64,000 nucleotides of DNA from Oscillospiraceae bacterium. Lineage in GTDB: Bacteria > Bacillota > Clostridia > Oscillospirales > Oscillospiraceae. Location: the NCBI GenBank assembly GCA_017469795.1, contig JAFUFT010000052.1, forward strand, positions 1 through 64,000. The letters run 5' to 3'. Shown here piece by piece: positions 63,464-64,000 of the stretch (position 1 is its first letter; each line of letters opens with the position of its first letter). Made by a program: the position numbers and the translations under genes. Below the pieces are notes generated by a model that worked only from the letters and a program-made list of their open reading frames with translations, had not been told where the DNA came from and ran no database searches.

Positions 63464-63491
63464 ATAGATCCCTCCGATGTTGTTTTCTTGT

Positions 63492-63520
63492 ATTATACTG
63501 CATCCATTGTCGGGATGCAA
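63492..63520 (-). promoter_or_regulatory. Promoter of the MFS gene with overlapping inverted repeat
   Basis: On the minus strand TTGCAT and TATAAT are 17 bases apart. The inverted repeat TGCATCC / GGATGCA (63499-63505 and 63513-63519) covers the -35 box and spacer, as expected for an operator. Confidence 0.65.
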
Positions 63521-63545
63521 TTCTTTCCTGCCCGGGATGGAAATA

Positions 63546-63567
63546 GCTCTCCTCAAGGGAGGAGAGC
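63546..63567 (-). terminator. Terminator of the rqcH gene
   Basis: GCTCTCCTC pairs with GAGGAGAGC around AAGG; on the minus strand it is followed by TATTTCC. It lies 37 bases after the rqcH stop. Confidence 0.6.
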
Positions 63568-63603
63568 CTTACATCATCCATTCGACCCCATTGCGGATGG
63601 CTG

Positions 63604-64000
63604 TCATCCCCGAAGGGCGGCGATCAGCTTGGGATCCGGCGTTACATATACGGTATTGTAGTGATCATAGATCACCATGCCAGGTTTTGCTCCGGCCGGT
63701 TTTTTGACATATTTGATCAGCGCGTAGTCTACAGGAATGTTTTGTCCTTCTCTAGCCTGGGAGTAAAATGCAGCAAGGCAGGCCGCCTCCCGAACGGAAT
63801 CATCGTCCGGCACACCGCCTTCGCAGGAGAGGACCACATGACTCCCATGGATCTTTTGCGTATGGAACCACAGGTCGCTTTTGAACGAAGATTTCAGCGT
63901 CAAGAGATCATTCTGGCTGTTGTTGCGCCCGACTCGAATCCGGAGGCCCTTAGATGACACAAACTCCATGGGTTTGGATGGTTGTGTTTTCATGCGTTTC
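63604..64000 (-). CDS. rqcH: RqcH family ribosome-quality-control protein, C-terminal part (partial)
   Basis: About 132 codons of the C-terminus of an RqcH/Rqc2-like protein (NFACT family, also called fibronectin-binding-like); the gene continues past the window edge. The NFACT-R domain is seen in VSSKGLRIRVGRNNSQND, LWFHTQKIHGSHVVL, VDYALIKYVKKPAGAKPG and VTPDPKLIAALRG. RqcH binds obstructed 50S subunits and adds alanine tails to stalled chains. Only the end is visible, so catalytic or tRNA-binding features of the N-terminal domain cannot be judged. The frame stays open to base 64000. Confidence 0.93.
   Translation of the reverse strand, partial: KRMKTQPSKPMEFVSSKGLRIRVGRNNSQNDLLTLKSSFKSDLWFHTQKIHGSHVVLSCEGGVPDDDSVREAACLAAFYSQAREGQNIPVDYALIKYVKKPAGAKPGMVIYDHYNTVYVTPDPKLIAALRG

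Overview
The window looks like a chromosomal segment of a Gram-positive anaerobe of class Clostridia, most likely Oscillospiraceae or a relative from a gut-type habitat. The sequence supports this with a PolC-type replicase, an IreB family protein, short-form HisG with HisZ, a Firmicutes-style nusB-xseAB-ispA-dxs-tlyA-nadK-argR-recN cluster, moderately high GC and polysaccharide-degrading surface enzymes. The placement is inferred from gene content and order, with no database search.

Layout. 1-9.2 kb: a candidate structured leader RNA before a zinc-ribbon protein, a phosphopantetheinyl transferase, a GH25 muramidase, a CapA-like membrane protein, glnS, a tannase-family lipoprotein and a ComEC-like metallo-beta-lactamase lipoprotein. 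9.3-21.6 kb: a HerA-like ATPase, then pyrH-frr-uppS-cdsA-dxr-rseP-ispG-polC (nucleotides, translation, lipid carrier, MEP pathway, replication). 21.7-28.1 kb: a compact histidine operon, hisZGDBHAFIE. 28.2-31 kb: ireB, a 96-residue unknown protein, an SH3/NlpC-P60 cell-wall hydrolase and rnpB on the minus strand. 31.1-41.8 kb: nusB, a TsaD-like paralogue, xseA, xseB, ispA, then about 630 bases of structured non-coding DNA with its own promoter, which I call OLE RNA, then its expected membrane partner OapA, dxs, tlyA, nadK, argR and recN. 41.9-43.7 kb: tRNA-Ala(GGC) interrupted by a 1.77-kb element carrying only integrase and excisionase between 48-bp direct repeats. 43.8-57.3 kb: an esterase, an AgrA/AgrC-like two-component system, and a glycoside locus (GH2, GH78 rhamnosidase, GPH symporter, domain-permuted membrane-anchored GH3, small membrane protein). 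57.4-62.2 kb: a four-gene envelope acylation-type locus (SGNH lipoprotein with leucine-rich repeats, small membrane protein, MBOAT, second SGNH protein with a C-terminal LRR-like region). 62.3-64 kb: an OFA-like MFS transporter and the 3' end of rqcH, both on the minus strand.

The OLE RNA plus OapA pair inside the isoprenoid/recN cluster is the most notable system. The MBOAT/SGNH-LRR locus, the reordered tannase and the permuted GH3 are the next most unusual. Isoprenoid genes are concentrated here (dxr, ispG, dxs, ispA, uppS), so precursor synthesis and the undecaprenyl carrier are encoded in two nearby blocks.
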